From Candidatus Paceibacterota bacterium (GTDB lineage Bacteria; Verrucomicrobiota; Verrucomicrobiia; Limisphaerales; UBA8199): a DNA stretch of 59,362 nucleotides. Shown here in pieces: positions 50,341-59,285 of this stretch; positions within the stretch are counted from its first letter, which is position 1, and each line of letters begins with the position of its first letter. Made by a program: the position numbers and the translations under genes. The stretch is taken from positions 1 through 59,362 of the forward strand of contig DAOTCE010000030.1 in assembly GCA_035452965.1 (NCBI GenBank). The letters run 5' to 3'. The notes under the pieces were generated by a model that saw only the letters and a program-made list of their open reading frames with translations, was not told the origin of the DNA and ran no database searches.

Positions 50341-52002
50341 ATGAATCCTTCAGTTCACGTTATGCTCCTCTCAATCGCAGCCGCCGGCGTTGCCAGCGCG
50401 GCAGCCACGCGCGGAATGGTCGCCTCCGTTCATCCTGTGGCAACGGATGCCGGAGTGAGTGTGCTGAAAGAAGGCGGCAACGCCATTGATGCCGCGGTCG
50501 CGGTTGCCTTGACGCTGGGGGTGGTGGACAGTCACAATTCCGGCATAGGGGGCGGCTGTTTCATGCTTATCCACCGGGCCAATGGATCTTTCGTGGCGAT
50601 CGACGGCCGCGAGACGGCGCCCGCCGCAGCCACCCAGGATATGTTCGTTCGCAGGGGCAAAGCCGAGACTGCCCTCAGCCAGGCTGGGCCTCTGGCCAGT
50701 GGCGTGCCCGGTGCGCTCGCAGCTTACGAGTTTGCCGTGAAACACTACGGCAAGCTCAAGCTCAGTGATCTGATCCTCCCGGCCGCCGAAATCGCTGAAA
50801 AGGGATTCCTGCTTGACACAAGTTACGCCCGTTGCCTCATGCGTTTGGCGGGCGACTTGGCGCAGTTCTCCTCATCGCGAGAGGTGTTCTTTAAGAACGG
50901 AAGACCCTTGCGCAAAGGAGAAGTGCTTAAGCAGCCCGACCTAGCTGCAACCTATCGCGCCATTGCGACTGGGGGCAGCGATTGGTTTTATCGCGGCCCC
51001 TTCGCACAGAGGATCGGGCGCTGGATGCAAGCCAACGGCGGTATCCTGACCGTCGAGGACTTCCGAAGTTACAGGACTTGTGTACGGGAACCGGTCTTCT
51101 CCAATTATCGCGGATACACCGTTGTTGGCTTTCCACCACCGAGTTCCGGAGGCGTTCACGTGGCACAGATACTTAACATGCTGGAAACCTTCGACTTGAA
51201 GGCCCTGAGCGAGCCCGTGCGCTTGCATGTGATAGCGGAGACGATGAAGCTCGCCTTCGCCGACCGCGCGCATTGGCTGGGTGATCCCGACTTTGTGAAT
51301 GTGCCGCGAGGTTTGACCGACAGAAACTACGCTGCCGGTCTAGCCCAAACCATCAACCCGGAGCACGCGAGCAAGACCGTATCTCATGGGACGCCACCGA
51401 ACTCGCAGACCGACCACTTCAAGAAGCACACGACACATTTCTCCGTTGCTGACGCCGAAGGCAATTGGGTCGCTTGCACGGCAACCATCAACACCAGCTT
51501 CGGCTCCAAGGTGGTCATCCCAGGCACCGGGGTAGTCATGAACAATGAAATGGACGACTTCTCCATCCAACCTGGAGTGACCAACTACTTCGGGTTGGTT
51601 GGCGACAAAGCTAACGCCGTCGGGCCGGGCAAACGCCCGCTCTCCAGCATGACGCCCACCCTGGTGCTGAAGAACGGCCAGCCGATCATTGCCTTGGGTG
51701 CAGCCGGCGGCCCAAAGATCATTTCACAGGTTGTGCTTGAACTGGTCTGCCTGCTTGATCTGGGAATGAGTCCAGCGCAAGCGTTGGCCCAGCCGCGTAT
51801 TCATCACCAATGGTCCCCGGCCGAATTGATGGTCGAGAAAACCCTGCCGCGCAAACTCCAGGCGGAGTTGGCGCGCCGCGGTCATGAACTCAAGAGCCTA
51901 TCTTCAGTTGGCGTATCCCAGATCGTAGCACGCAGTCCGGACGGCCGAACTTTCCTTGGGGCTGCCGATCCCCGCGCCGGTGGTCGAGCCGCGGGGTGGT
52001 AG
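50341..52002 (+). CDS. ggt: Gamma-glutamyltransferase
   Basis: A 553-residue Ntn hydrolase precursor that cleaves gamma-glutamyl bonds, e.g. in glutathione. N-terminal signal (VMLLSIAAAGVASAAA), then GNAIDAAVAVALTLGVVDSH, GIGGGCFMLI and AIDGRETAP. Autocleavage/nucleophile is the Thr in KKHTTHFSVAD (T364), then NNEMDDFS and KRPLSSMTPTLVL. Likely periplasmic. The frame opens at 50173, but the upstream part overlaps the divergent gene. The ATG at 50341 or at 50362 fits the signal peptide. Confidence 0.93.
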   Translation: MNPSVHVMLLSIAAAGVASAAATRGMVASVHPVATDAGVSVLKEGGNAIDAAVAVALTLGVVDSHNSGIGGGCFMLIHRANGSFVAIDGRETAPAAATQDMFVRRGKAETALSQAGPLASGVPGALAAYEFAVKHYGKLKLSDLILPAAEIAEKGFLLDTSYARCLMRLAGDLAQFSSSREVFFKNGRPLRKGEVLKQPDLAATYRAIATGGSDWFYRGPFAQRIGRWMQANGGILTVEDFRSYRTCVREPVFSNYRGYTVVGFPPPSSGGVHVAQILNMLETFDLKALSEPVRLHVIAETMKLAFADRAHWLGDPDFVNVPRGLTDRNYAAGLAQTINPEHASKTVSHGTPPNSQTDHFKKHTTHFSVADAEGNWVACTATINTSFGSKVVIPGTGVVMNNEMDDFSIQPGVTNYFGLVGDKANAVGPGKRPLSSMTPTLVLKNGQPIIALGAAGGPKIISQVVLELVCLLDLGMSPAQALAQPRIHHQWSPAELMVEKTLPRKLQAELARRGHELKSLSSVGVSQIVARSPDGRTFLGAADPRAGGRAAGW

Positions 52003-52150
52003 AAGGTTGAATATGAACGCCAGAAGCCCCGTCCAAGTAACGTAAGGTTTGCACGCAGGGTAAGGGCTCCGCGCCAAAAAGGGGCGGTGCAGGGCTTGAC
52101 CGCCCGGCCCTTCCCGGCGAACCTGACAAAGAACTGAAAGACAACGGTTT

Positions 52151-52837
52151 ATGAGAATGCGGGCTTCTCTGATGGGCCTGTTCGCGAGCGCAGGTGCCGC
52201 TTCCCTCATGGTCCTTAACTCAATAGCACAGGACACTTCGGGAACGACGAATGCAGCCGTGACCCCAGCCAAGGCGGATGTCGCAGCGGTCAGACTTCCT
52301 TACGGGGTTGAAGATGTTCTCAAGCTCAGTCGCGCGCAGCTTAGCGAGGACGTCACGGTTAACTTCATCCACAATTCGGGCACAATCTATAATCTTGCGC
52401 CCAAAGATATTGTGTATCTGCGAAACGAGGGTGTTTCGGACCGAGTGATTAACACCATGCTGGATCAGCGCAAGAACGTGCCAGCTAAACCGGCTGCTCA
52501 GACGGCGCCGGCGGGCGTAGCGCCCGCACCGCAGGCACCTGTTAGTGCGTACGCCAGCGAGGCTCCTGCCCCGCAATACGCCCCGTCTTATGTCCAGCCA
52601 GCGCCGGTTTACGTCGAACCTGAGCCCAATTACGTCCCAGCTTCCACCGTGTATGTGATTCCGTATCCTTACGCGGGCTACCGCTACCCAGGCTACTACC
52701 CCACTTCGGGGGGCTACCCTTATTATTACGGTGCTTACTACGGCTGCACTGCCCCTTCGGTCTTGTTTAGTTTTGGATATCGCGGAGGTTATCGCGGCGG
52801 CCATTGCGGTGGCGGGCGCTATCACGGCCACCACTAG
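52151..52837 (+). CDS. Secreted Pro/Tyr-rich protein with an N-terminal helical domain
   Basis: A 228-residue protein with a signal peptide (SLMGLFASAGAASLMVLNSI). A domain of about 60 residues follows (VEDVLKLSRAQLSEDVTVNF ... KDIVYLRNEGVSDRVINTML), a recurrent helical pattern in Verrucomicrobiota and Planctomycetota secreted proteins. Next is a Pro/Ala/Tyr-rich stretch and a Gly/Tyr/His-rich C-terminus (GYRGGHCGGGRYHGHH). The terminal His cluster could bind metal. Function unknown. Confidence 0.75.
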   Translation: MRMRASLMGLFASAGAASLMVLNSIAQDTSGTTNAAVTPAKADVAAVRLPYGVEDVLKLSRAQLSEDVTVNFIHNSGTIYNLAPKDIVYLRNEGVSDRVINTMLDQRKNVPAKPAAQTAPAGVAPAPQAPVSAYASEAPAPQYAPSYVQPAPVYVEPEPNYVPASTVYVIPYPYAGYRYPGYYPTSGGYPYYYGAYYGCTAPSVLFSFGYRGGYRGGHCGGGRYHGHH

Positions 52838-53034
52838 ACTGTCCGGCCCGTTTGGGGAAGTCCGACGCTGCAGCTTTTCTGGCGCGAGTTAATTTCTTTA
52901 TGGCCCACGGGCTTTACGCCGATTGGTTAAGCCAGACGAACGCGAAGGACGAAAGGGCACTGCACATTGCAGGCGAGGTTTAGTCTAGCACATGCCGTGG
53001 GGCCTGGTATACATGGGCCATCCAGATTACAACC

Positions 53035-53781
53035 ATGACTACGAAACGAGATAGAAAAGCCTGGCTTACAGGCGGAACAATTCAATGTGAACCGCCACCC
53101 TTAGCCCAGCACCCACCGCGCCGGTTGGTGTTGTTGGGAGCGCCGGGCGTTGGCAAAGGCACGCAGGCGGAGTTACTCTGCGCCAACCTGGGCACGTGCC
53201 ACCTGTCCACAGGGGACATATTCCGCGCGGCGAAAGCTCTGGATCCCGCGGATCGAAGTCCGGCGCTGACCGCAGCGCTAGAGTATATGCGCCGAGGGGA
53301 TCTGGTACCGGACGAAACGGTGCTGGCACTGGTGGCGGAGCGAGTGGGCTGCCTGCGGTGCGAGGGAGGCTTTTTGCTGGACGGCTTCCCCCGAACGGTC
53401 GCGCAGGCCGAGGCACTGGACCAATTGTTGGCAGGCGAGAAGCTCAAGCTTGACGCGGTGCTCAGCTACGAATTGCCGCTGGAGCGGGTAGTGTCGCGCC
53501 TGAGCGGACGGCGGACCTGCCCGAATTGCAAGGCGGTGTTCCACATCGAGGCGAGGCCACCGAAAGCGGCGGGAATCTGTGATCATTGCGGCGGCAAATT
53601 GTATCAGCGCGAAGACGACCGCCCGGAATCCATCCGGGTGCGCATGGAAGCGTATGAACGGAGCACGGCCCCGCTGGCAGACTTCTACCGTCGGAGAAAC
53701 CTCCTCGTCTCAATCCCGGCTGAAGGCTCGCCTGAGCAGATCTTCAAACGTACACTCGATGCACTTAAAGCGACGGCATAG
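53035..53781 (+). CDS. adk: Adenylate kinase with zinc-type LID
   Basis: A 248-residue enzyme. The P-loop is LLGAPGVGKGTQAEL (about residues 33-47), with LSTGDIFRAA, LDGFPRTVAQAEALD and the LID cysteines CPNC ... CDHC that bind zinc. The first about 28 residues are an atypical extension before the conserved start, so translation may begin downstream. It interconverts AMP, ATP and ADP. Its 3' end overlaps the GH16 gene start by 23 bases. Confidence 0.93.
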   Translation: MTTKRDRKAWLTGGTIQCEPPPLAQHPPRRLVLLGAPGVGKGTQAELLCANLGTCHLSTGDIFRAAKALDPADRSPALTAALEYMRRGDLVPDETVLALVAERVGCLRCEGGFLLDGFPRTVAQAEALDQLLAGEKLKLDAVLSYELPLERVVSRLSGRRTCPNCKAVFHIEARPPKAAGICDHCGGKLYQREDDRPESIRVRMEAYERSTAPLADFYRRRNLLVSIPAEGSPEQIFKRTLDALKATA

Positions 53782-54364
53782 CCTTGTCATCGCCGGGTTG
53801 ATTGCAATCGCTGAGGGATGCTTCACTCTCCAGGCGCAGAGCAGCAAGGATATCCTGCCGCAGCCGCCAGCGGGCAAGGAGTGGGATCTCGTTTGGCAAG
53901 ATGAGTTCGAGGGCAAGGAGCTGAATGAAGCCAAGTGGAATCGCCTGGGGGATTGGAAACGGCGAGACGGCTGGTGGGTGCAGGAGGATGCTTATCTAAA
54001 CGGCAAAGGAAGCCTGGTGCTGCGAACGCGCAAGAACGGTGAACGCTTCACCTGTGGCGCGGTCAACACGCGGGGCAAGTTCGAGCACACGTTTGGTCTT
54101 TACGTCACCCGCTGCAAGATGCCCAAGCAGGTGGGACATTGGCCCGCTTTCTGGCTTATGGCGCCTGGCGTCAACGCAGTCGGCAACGCAGGCCGCGACG
54201 GCACTGAAATTGACATCATGGAAGCCCCTTGGCGGGATGGGAGGCTAACTTCCAACCTGCACTGGGACGGCTATGGCAAGGACCACAAGCATGTGGGAAC
54301 GAACGTCTGCCGGCCAGAGGTTGTTAAGGGCTGGCATACTTTTAGAATATTGTTGACTATATAG
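53759..54364 (+). pseudogene. GH16 glycoside hydrolase, truncated by the prophage
   Basis: About 201 residues from the ATG giving MHLKRRHSLVIAGLIAIAEG, a signal peptide. The GH16 fold reads WDLVWQDEFEGKELNEAKWN, GAVNTRGKFEHTFGLYVTRC, HWPAFWLMAPG and the catalytic motif EIDIME (E150, D152, E155). The frame stops abruptly at WHTFRILLTI, where related enzymes continue for about 80-100 more residues. The stop lies just before the prophage serine recombinase, so integration probably split the gene. The missing 3' half would be at the far end of the prophage, outside the window. Confidence 0.85.
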
Positions 54365-54387
54365 CCAAACGGGGTTAAGGTTGGGGT
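54340..54387. other. Probable attL region of the serine-recombinase prophage
   Basis: GH16 homology ends at about 54350-54360, and the recombinase gene starts at 54388. The crossover must lie near here. The core cannot be defined without the attR end. The DNA is locally AT-rich (around GAATATTGTTGACTATATAG). Confidence 0.55.
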
Positions 54388-55896
54388 ATGAAAGCTAAAG
54401 CTTACTCATACATCCGGTTCAGCACTAAAGATCAAATACAGGGCGACTCTCTGCGCCGGCAGACCGAGGCAACGGCAGAATGGTGCAAGCACAACACCGT
54501 TCAACTGGTGGAGAATTACAGTGACCTGGGCATCTCCGCGTTCCGGGGCAAGAATGCCGAGATCGGGGCGCTCTCCACGTTCCTCAAGCTGGCCAGTGCC
54601 GGCAGAATTGAAAAGGGCAGCTTCCTGGTGGTCGAGTCCCTTGACCGGCTGAGCCGCAACTCCATTATGGACGCCTTCGACCTATTCAGGGCCATAATGA
54701 AAGCGGGGGTTAGGATCGTGACACTGAGCGACGGTCATGTATACGACCAAGAGAAGATCAATAACGGCAACTTCACGGACCTGATTATCTCGCTCACCTA
54801 TCTGAGCAGGGCCAACGAAGAGAGCCGCATAAAGTCGCAACGGATTGGGGCCGCATGGCAAAACAAGAGGGCACAGGTCGCAAATGAGAAGCTCACTCGC
54901 CTTTGTGTTGCATGGTTGAGGCTGGCCGATGACCGGAAGAGCTTTGAGCTGATTCCTGAGCGGGTCAAGATTGTGCGGAGAATCTTTGAGCTGGCCGCAA
55001 AGGGTGTAGGGGCCAACGCCATTGCAACGATGCTGCGGAAGGAGAAGGTTAAGACTTTTCGCGGCGGGTTCACCTGGCACGTTTCCTATGTTCGCAGAAT
55101 CTTAGAGACCCGCGCGGCCATTGGAGAGCTGACGCCGACTACCCGGCGCAACGGCGTGGCGACAAAGTTGGAGCCGATACCGAATTATTACCCCGCCGTC
55201 ATCAGCAAGGAACTATTCGCAACGGTCGCACAGTTGCGGAAGGCGCGACCGGACCTGCGTGGCAGGTCGCGTCGCTGCAATGTGTTCTCCAAGCTCATAT
55301 TCGATACTAAGGGCAACACCGTCGTCTATATCAACAAGACGGGGCGCAACTCCAAGAATCGGCATGAATACTTGGTAAGCTACGGGGCGCTTGTCGGCAG
55401 GGCTGAATATGTCACTTGGCGATACGACGATTTCAAAGCCTCGTTCCTGGCTGTCTGCCAGAGGGCCGCACTGACTAAGTCCCCCGCTCCCGATAGGGAC
55501 GGCGGCGAGCTGGCGGTTGCCAGGCTTGAATTGGCCGATAGTGAAAAGCAGATTGGCAGGCTAGTAGACTACCTGGCAAAAGGCGCCTCCGGGTCGGTGG
55601 AAACGAGGTTGCGAGAGTTGGAGGACAAGAAACGGGAGCTACAGCGCCGCATTGCGGATTTGGAGAACGAGGTTGCCGCAAAGCCTACGGACGTGGCCCG
55701 GATTGACTGGAAGGATACTGAGGCTTTGAGGGACAACCTGAGGGCCACAGTCAAGCGCATCACAATGGACGCCAAGGCCCGCTGGTTCAAAGCGGAGTTC
55801 CTAGACGGGCGGGTCTATGAGTTCCAAGAGCAGGGGGACAAGGTCAGGATCACTACGCCAGACGCACCTGAGACTTGGCTGCCAAGGAAGGCTTAA
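54388..55896 (+). CDS. Large serine recombinase (phage integrase)
   Basis: 502 residues. N-terminal resolvase domain with the catalytic Ser in YSYIRFSTKDQIQGDS (S12), SLDRLSRNSIMDAFDLF and the conserved Arg residues. A recombinase domain (about 195-250: GVGANAIATMLRKEKVKTFR) and zinc-ribbon-like/coiled-coil part follow (about 365-420: LRELEDKKRELQRRIADLEN). It catalyses site-specific integration. Its location at the cut edge of the GH16 gene supports its role as the integrase of this prophage. Confidence 0.92.
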   Translation: MKAKAYSYIRFSTKDQIQGDSLRRQTEATAEWCKHNTVQLVENYSDLGISAFRGKNAEIGALSTFLKLASAGRIEKGSFLVVESLDRLSRNSIMDAFDLFRAIMKAGVRIVTLSDGHVYDQEKINNGNFTDLIISLTYLSRANEESRIKSQRIGAAWQNKRAQVANEKLTRLCVAWLRLADDRKSFELIPERVKIVRRIFELAAKGVGANAIATMLRKEKVKTFRGGFTWHVSYVRRILETRAAIGELTPTTRRNGVATKLEPIPNYYPAVISKELFATVAQLRKARPDLRGRSRRCNVFSKLIFDTKGNTVVYINKTGRNSKNRHEYLVSYGALVGRAEYVTWRYDDFKASFLAVCQRAALTKSPAPDRDGGELAVARLELADSEKQIGRLVDYLAKGASGSVETRLRELEDKKRELQRRIADLENEVAAKPTDVARIDWKDTEALRDNLRATVKRITMDAKARWFKAEFLDGRVYEFQEQGDKVRITTPDAPETWLPRKA

Positions 55897-55898
55897 CC

Positions 55899-56405
55899 AT
55901 GACGCTTCCACCTCCCCTATTACACGGCAACCACTGGACCGGCCAGAACGTGGCCGGATGGTGGTGCAGTGAGAAGTTCAATGGTTGGAGAGCATATTGG
56001 ACTGGCACCAAGCTAGTCAGTCGGCAGGGTAACGACTACCACGCCCCAGCCTGGTTCACCGAGTCATTGCCCCGGTTCCCGTTGGACTGTGAACTATGGC
56101 TAGGTATTGGTAAGACAGACGCCGATGTTCACAAGGCGGTTGCCAAGGGCCAGTGGGGCGACTTGTGGATTGTCGCCTTTGATGTGCCAGGCACCATTGC
56201 GGAGACCGGCATTGAGATTCTCCGCAGCCTGACTCCAGCCGGCAGGCTGATCGTTGCATCATTCTGGCGCGTGGAGTCGGCAGATGATGCCAAGTCCTAC
56301 ATGCGCCAGATCGTAGCCAAAGGCGGCGAGGGTGTTATGCTGCGCCGGCCTGGGAGTCTCTACCGCAACACCCGTTGCGATGACCTGCTGAAAATAAAGC
56401 CTTAG
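55899..56405 (+). CDS. Minimal ATP-dependent DNA ligase-like protein (adenylation domain only)
   Basis: About 168 residues from the ATG 3 bases after the recombinase stop. Nucleotidyltransferase motifs are present: motif I SEKFNGWRAYW (K26 as adenylation lysine), motif III PLDCELW, motif IV GGEGVMLRR and motif V LLKIKP. The C-terminal OB-fold of ligases is absent. It could be a minimal phage ligase using a partner, or a truncated one. The frame opens at 55875 inside the recombinase gene. Confidence 0.75.
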   Translation: MTLPPPLLHGNHWTGQNVAGWWCSEKFNGWRAYWTGTKLVSRQGNDYHAPAWFTESLPRFPLDCELWLGIGKTDADVHKAVAKGQWGDLWIVAFDVPGTIAETGIEILRSLTPAGRLIVASFWRVESADDAKSYMRQIVAKGGEGVMLRRPGSLYRNTRCDDLLKIKP

Positions 56406-56481
56406 AACCCCTCGATTTTCGCTACGCGTTGGCCCTACAGCGCGTTTTTATTGGCGGGGGGTAGTCAGATAGTGGGGGTGA

Positions 56482-56820
56482 AATAAGGCGCGTCCTGCTG
56501 TCCAACGGGCGGCGATAGCGGTTGAGGCAGAGGCCATTCTGGAGGCGTTGAAACCCAAACGTGGCAGGCCGGAAAAGGGGCAAATTTTTGCCCCTTTACC
56601 GAAGGATGATAGGAAGGCATCTGCCAAGGCCGCCCAGCTTTTCAAGACAAACCGGACGTATGTTAATCAGGAAGAAATCGCCAAGGCGGTCGGAGTGCCA
56701 CAACGAACAATTTCGCATGTTTTAGCCGAAATCCAAAAACTTGGAATCTGGCTAAAACCCTCCGATTTCGACCATATCGAGGATGAGAGGAAAGGCCGTT
56801 GCCAGCCGGCTAAAGGGTAA
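56482..56820 (+). pseudogene. ParB-like protein remnant lacking its N-terminal domain
   Basis: The open frame after a TGA at 56479 reads VQRAAIAVEAEAILEALKPK, then AAQLFKTNRTYVNQEEIAKA and VPQRTISHVLAEI. This is the helical C-terminal part typical of phage ParB/Srx-fold proteins ('QRAaiAvE ... nRTYV'). The N-terminal ParB domain is missing, and no obvious frame supplies it upstream. A TTG at 56548 could start a 90-residue protein keeping the HTH. Called a remnant, with a short functional HTH protein as the alternative. Confidence 0.55.
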
Positions 56821-57332
56821 TGGCCAGCTCTTCCGATTACTTCCGCAAACATGATTATCTCGAAACACCGCAACGGGTCGGGCACCATTTCGCCCATGAT
56901 GGCTACGCAACCGAGTGCGGCAAATGCGTCGGCACAGTGGATTTCGACTTCGATGCGATTGACGCCAGACTCGGCACGGCCCCGCCTGAAACAGATCGCG
57001 ACCGCGCTTTCCGTCAAGCTGGCGACCTGCTCGAGGTCTTGTGTGTCTGGCTGGCAGATTCCCAGACCATAAGCAGCGCCGGCTTACGCGCCTTCGCATT
57101 GGCATGGACGTTGAGACCTGGTGCCTTTGAAGAAAGATCAATCGCCGAGCTGGCAAAAAGACTCGGCGTCACACGTCAATCCATCGGCAAATACTGCACC
57201 AGCGTCTACGAAATGGGCCACGGCATTTTCCAGGGCAAAATGATGAACAACAGCGCGGCCAGGGAGCCGCGCCGCCAAATCGCGCTCGAGTACCACAGAC
57301 GCGTAGGCCATCGGCTGCGGCGTAAACAATAA
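56820..57332 (+). CDS. Phage HTH protein of unknown function
   Basis: A 170-residue protein overlapping the previous stop by one base. Residues about 100-140 (RSIAELAKRLGVTRQSIGKY) form a sigma-factor-like HTH. The C-terminus is basic (HRRVGHRLRRKQ). Two Cys (ECGKC, about 33-36) lie in the N-terminal part. It may be a regulator or small terminase-like DNA-binding protein. Convergent with the capsid gene. Confidence 0.6.
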   Translation: MASSSDYFRKHDYLETPQRVGHHFAHDGYATECGKCVGTVDFDFDAIDARLGTAPPETDRDRAFRQAGDLLEVLCVWLADSQTISSAGLRAFALAWTLRPGAFEERSIAELAKRLGVTRQSIGKYCTSVYEMGHGIFQGKMMNNSAAREPRRQIALEYHRRVGHRLRRKQ

Positions 57333-57334
57333 AA

Positions 57335-57366
57335 GCGGCTCGTGCGCAACCACGCACACGAGCCGC
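57335..57366. terminator. Bidirectional terminator hairpin
   Basis: A perfect 10-bp stem GCGGCTCGTG/CACGAGCCGC with a 12-base loop, 3 bases after the stop of the HTH gene. An A run precedes it (57331-57334), so it could serve the convergent leftward gene as well. Confidence 0.7.
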
Positions 57367-57378
57367 CTGGTTCGCGGC

Positions 57379-57466
57379 CTGCCGGGACACTCCCGTGACC
57401 GGCAGACCGCAGTGGCAGGGGAAAGTCGTAAAACCCTGCCTCCCCGCGGAGAAGTGAGGCCGCGGG
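57379..57466. other. Two further strong hairpins between convergent phage genes
   Basis: CTGCCGG ... CCGGCAG (57379-57405, with inner CAC/GTG pairing) and CCCGCGG-10-CCGCGGG (57443-57466). With the terminator hairpin they give three stems in 147 bases before the capsid stop. Could be terminators or a small structured RNA. Confidence 0.6.
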
Positions 57467-57479
57467 AAAGTGTTTCTAC

Positions 57480-59285
57480 CTACGCAGTTAAGGCGTCCGG
57501 GAGGAACGAGAACGAGGCCGGGTGCCGAACGCCCAAATCTACCCACTGGCTTACGTACAACTTTATTTCTCTCGTTGCAGCTGCGCTGTACGGATCGCAG
57601 ACAACGTCGAGACCCGAACCCCAACTGCCGATGATGAGGTCGTTCCAGTTGCCGAAGTAGATCGCGGAACAGACGGTCGTAAGAGTGCCAAACGTCTCGG
57701 CATCCCCGAGCTGATTGGTCACAGCCGCACGATAGCCGTTGCAGGTGGCGCTCCCGTCGCTGAGTTGGTTCTCCCAGATGAAACCAGCCGCACCTTGCAC
57801 GGTGCTCTTGACCGCCGATTTCAACACCTTGCGCACGGCTGAATTTGTCAGGTAAGCGCAGCTCGCGCCGTCGGCATTACCCGCGGCAACTGCCGCTTCG
57901 AGTTCGAGAATTTTCTCAAACGTAGGCAAAGCGCCGGCTGCGCTGTTGGTCACTGTGGCAACATTGGTCGTGCCGCGAATGGACGTTGGCGCACTCGCGC
58001 CGCCGATGGCGGTTGTCGCCACGTTGAGGGCTGCGGAGTCCAGCGCCAGCGCCAAAACCGCCAAAATGTCATCACGGATCAGGGCATCAACGGAGGGCGT
58101 TGACTGTATCAAAAGTTGCTTACTATATATCTCATAGCCAGTGCAGGCGTGTGGGGTGAGGGTCAACTGATCGAAACCGGTATTGCTCTGAGTCGTGGAC
58201 ACCGCTTCGCCCACCCAATAACCCACCGCAGAAGCCAGGCCACGGGGAATGACGACATTGCCGACAAGCCCGTCCAGCATGCGAGCGCCCAACTTGGCCA
58301 CCCAAGCTTTGTTGCGGAGCAGCTCAATGAAATTGCCGGCTGCGAGTTCGGTAGCCACGATGTTGCCACCAAGTGTTGCGGTGCCGACGGCGTTGTTAGC
58401 GCGGGTCAAAATCGCGTGCGGAATGTAGAAGCCCTGAGGGTCTTTCCGGCTCGTGCGGGCGCACTCCTGAGAGAGTTCGCGCTCCAAACCGTCGAGACGG
58501 TTTTCGGAGGCTCCGAGAATCGCCCGCGAGATGGAGTAGCGCTTGCTAAGGCTTTCGGGAATGTTGATCGTCGCGCGCGAAACCGGAATCACATCCGGCA
58601 TAAGCGCGAACAACCGGTCTTGCAGGTCGGCAACTTTCGTCCCGTCCGCAATCGCCCGCTGGCACGCTTCCGCGCAGCCAGGGATTCGGTCCTTCATGTT
58701 TTTGCTAATGGCCTGAATTTCGGACACCCGCTTTTGTTCGGGCGTCATGGATTCGTTGTAATCACTCATAATCTGTATTCTGTGTTGAAGCCGCTCATCA
58801 GCGGCACTACGTCCAATTCCGCAGCCGACATCTGCCGGCACGGAAACTACGCTTGCTTCAAACGGCAACCATGCGAACGTCACATACTCCCGCCCGTCTT
58901 TGGTTTCGCTGGAAACCTCGCGGAGCAATTTGTATCCAACGCTCGCACAGGAGAGGATACCCGCCTTTATATCGGCGAGTTTTTCTCTGGCGAAACTTGA
59001 TTTACTCAGCCTGGCAATCGCCCTGCCTTTTTTGTCGCTGCCGATAAAGGCTCGCAGGACCACGCCGAGCACGGAGCCGGGATCGTGATTCCACAAAAGC
59101 GGGTGCGTGCCGCTGGCCAGCCGGCTGAGGTCACAGTGTTGCGGATCGTGGGACAAAATTTCAAAATGTGTTCCACGGTCAATCGCGGCTTCGCTGCTAA
59201 ACGAAAGTGCGATCACGTCGTCACTGTCTGCCCGAATGGACAGGTCAGCCACGCGCCGATACTCGCCTGACAAATCGCGTTTCAT
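57480..59285 (-). CDS. Fused HK97-type prohead protease and major capsid protein
   Basis: 601 residues. The first about 165 form a prohead protease (S78 type): FEILSHDPQHCDLSRLASGT, HPLLWNHDPGSVLGVV (His), ILSCASVGYKL (Ser) and LPFEASVVSVPAD (Glu). An internal Met at residue 173 (MSDYNESMTPEQKRVSEIQA) begins a capsid scaffold-like helix. From about 290 comes the HK97 capsid fold (TLGGNIVATELAAGNFIELL, NVVIPRGLASAVGYWVGEAV). The protein probably self-processes during head maturation, or an internal start at 58769 makes free capsid protein. A portal gene is expected just outside the window. Confidence 0.9.
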   Translation of the reverse strand: MKRDLSGEYRRVADLSIRADSDDVIALSFSSEAAIDRGTHFEILSHDPQHCDLSRLASGTHPLLWNHDPGSVLGVVLRAFIGSDKKGRAIARLSKSSFAREKLADIKAGILSCASVGYKLLREVSSETKDGREYVTFAWLPFEASVVSVPADVGCGIGRSAADERLQHRIQIMSDYNESMTPEQKRVSEIQAISKNMKDRIPGCAEACQRAIADGTKVADLQDRLFALMPDVIPVSRATINIPESLSKRYSISRAILGASENRLDGLERELSQECARTSRKDPQGFYIPHAILTRANNAVGTATLGGNIVATELAAGNFIELLRNKAWVAKLGARMLDGLVGNVVIPRGLASAVGYWVGEAVSTTQSNTGFDQLTLTPHACTGYEIYSKQLLIQSTPSVDALIRDDILAVLALALDSAALNVATTAIGGASAPTSIRGTTNVATVTNSAAGALPTFEKILELEAAVAAGNADGASCAYLTNSAVRKVLKSAVKSTVQGAAGFIWENQLSDGSATCNGYRAAVTNQLGDAETFGTLTTVCSAIYFGNWNDLIIGSWGSGLDVVCDPYSAAATREIKLYVSQWVDLGVRHPASFSFLPDALTA

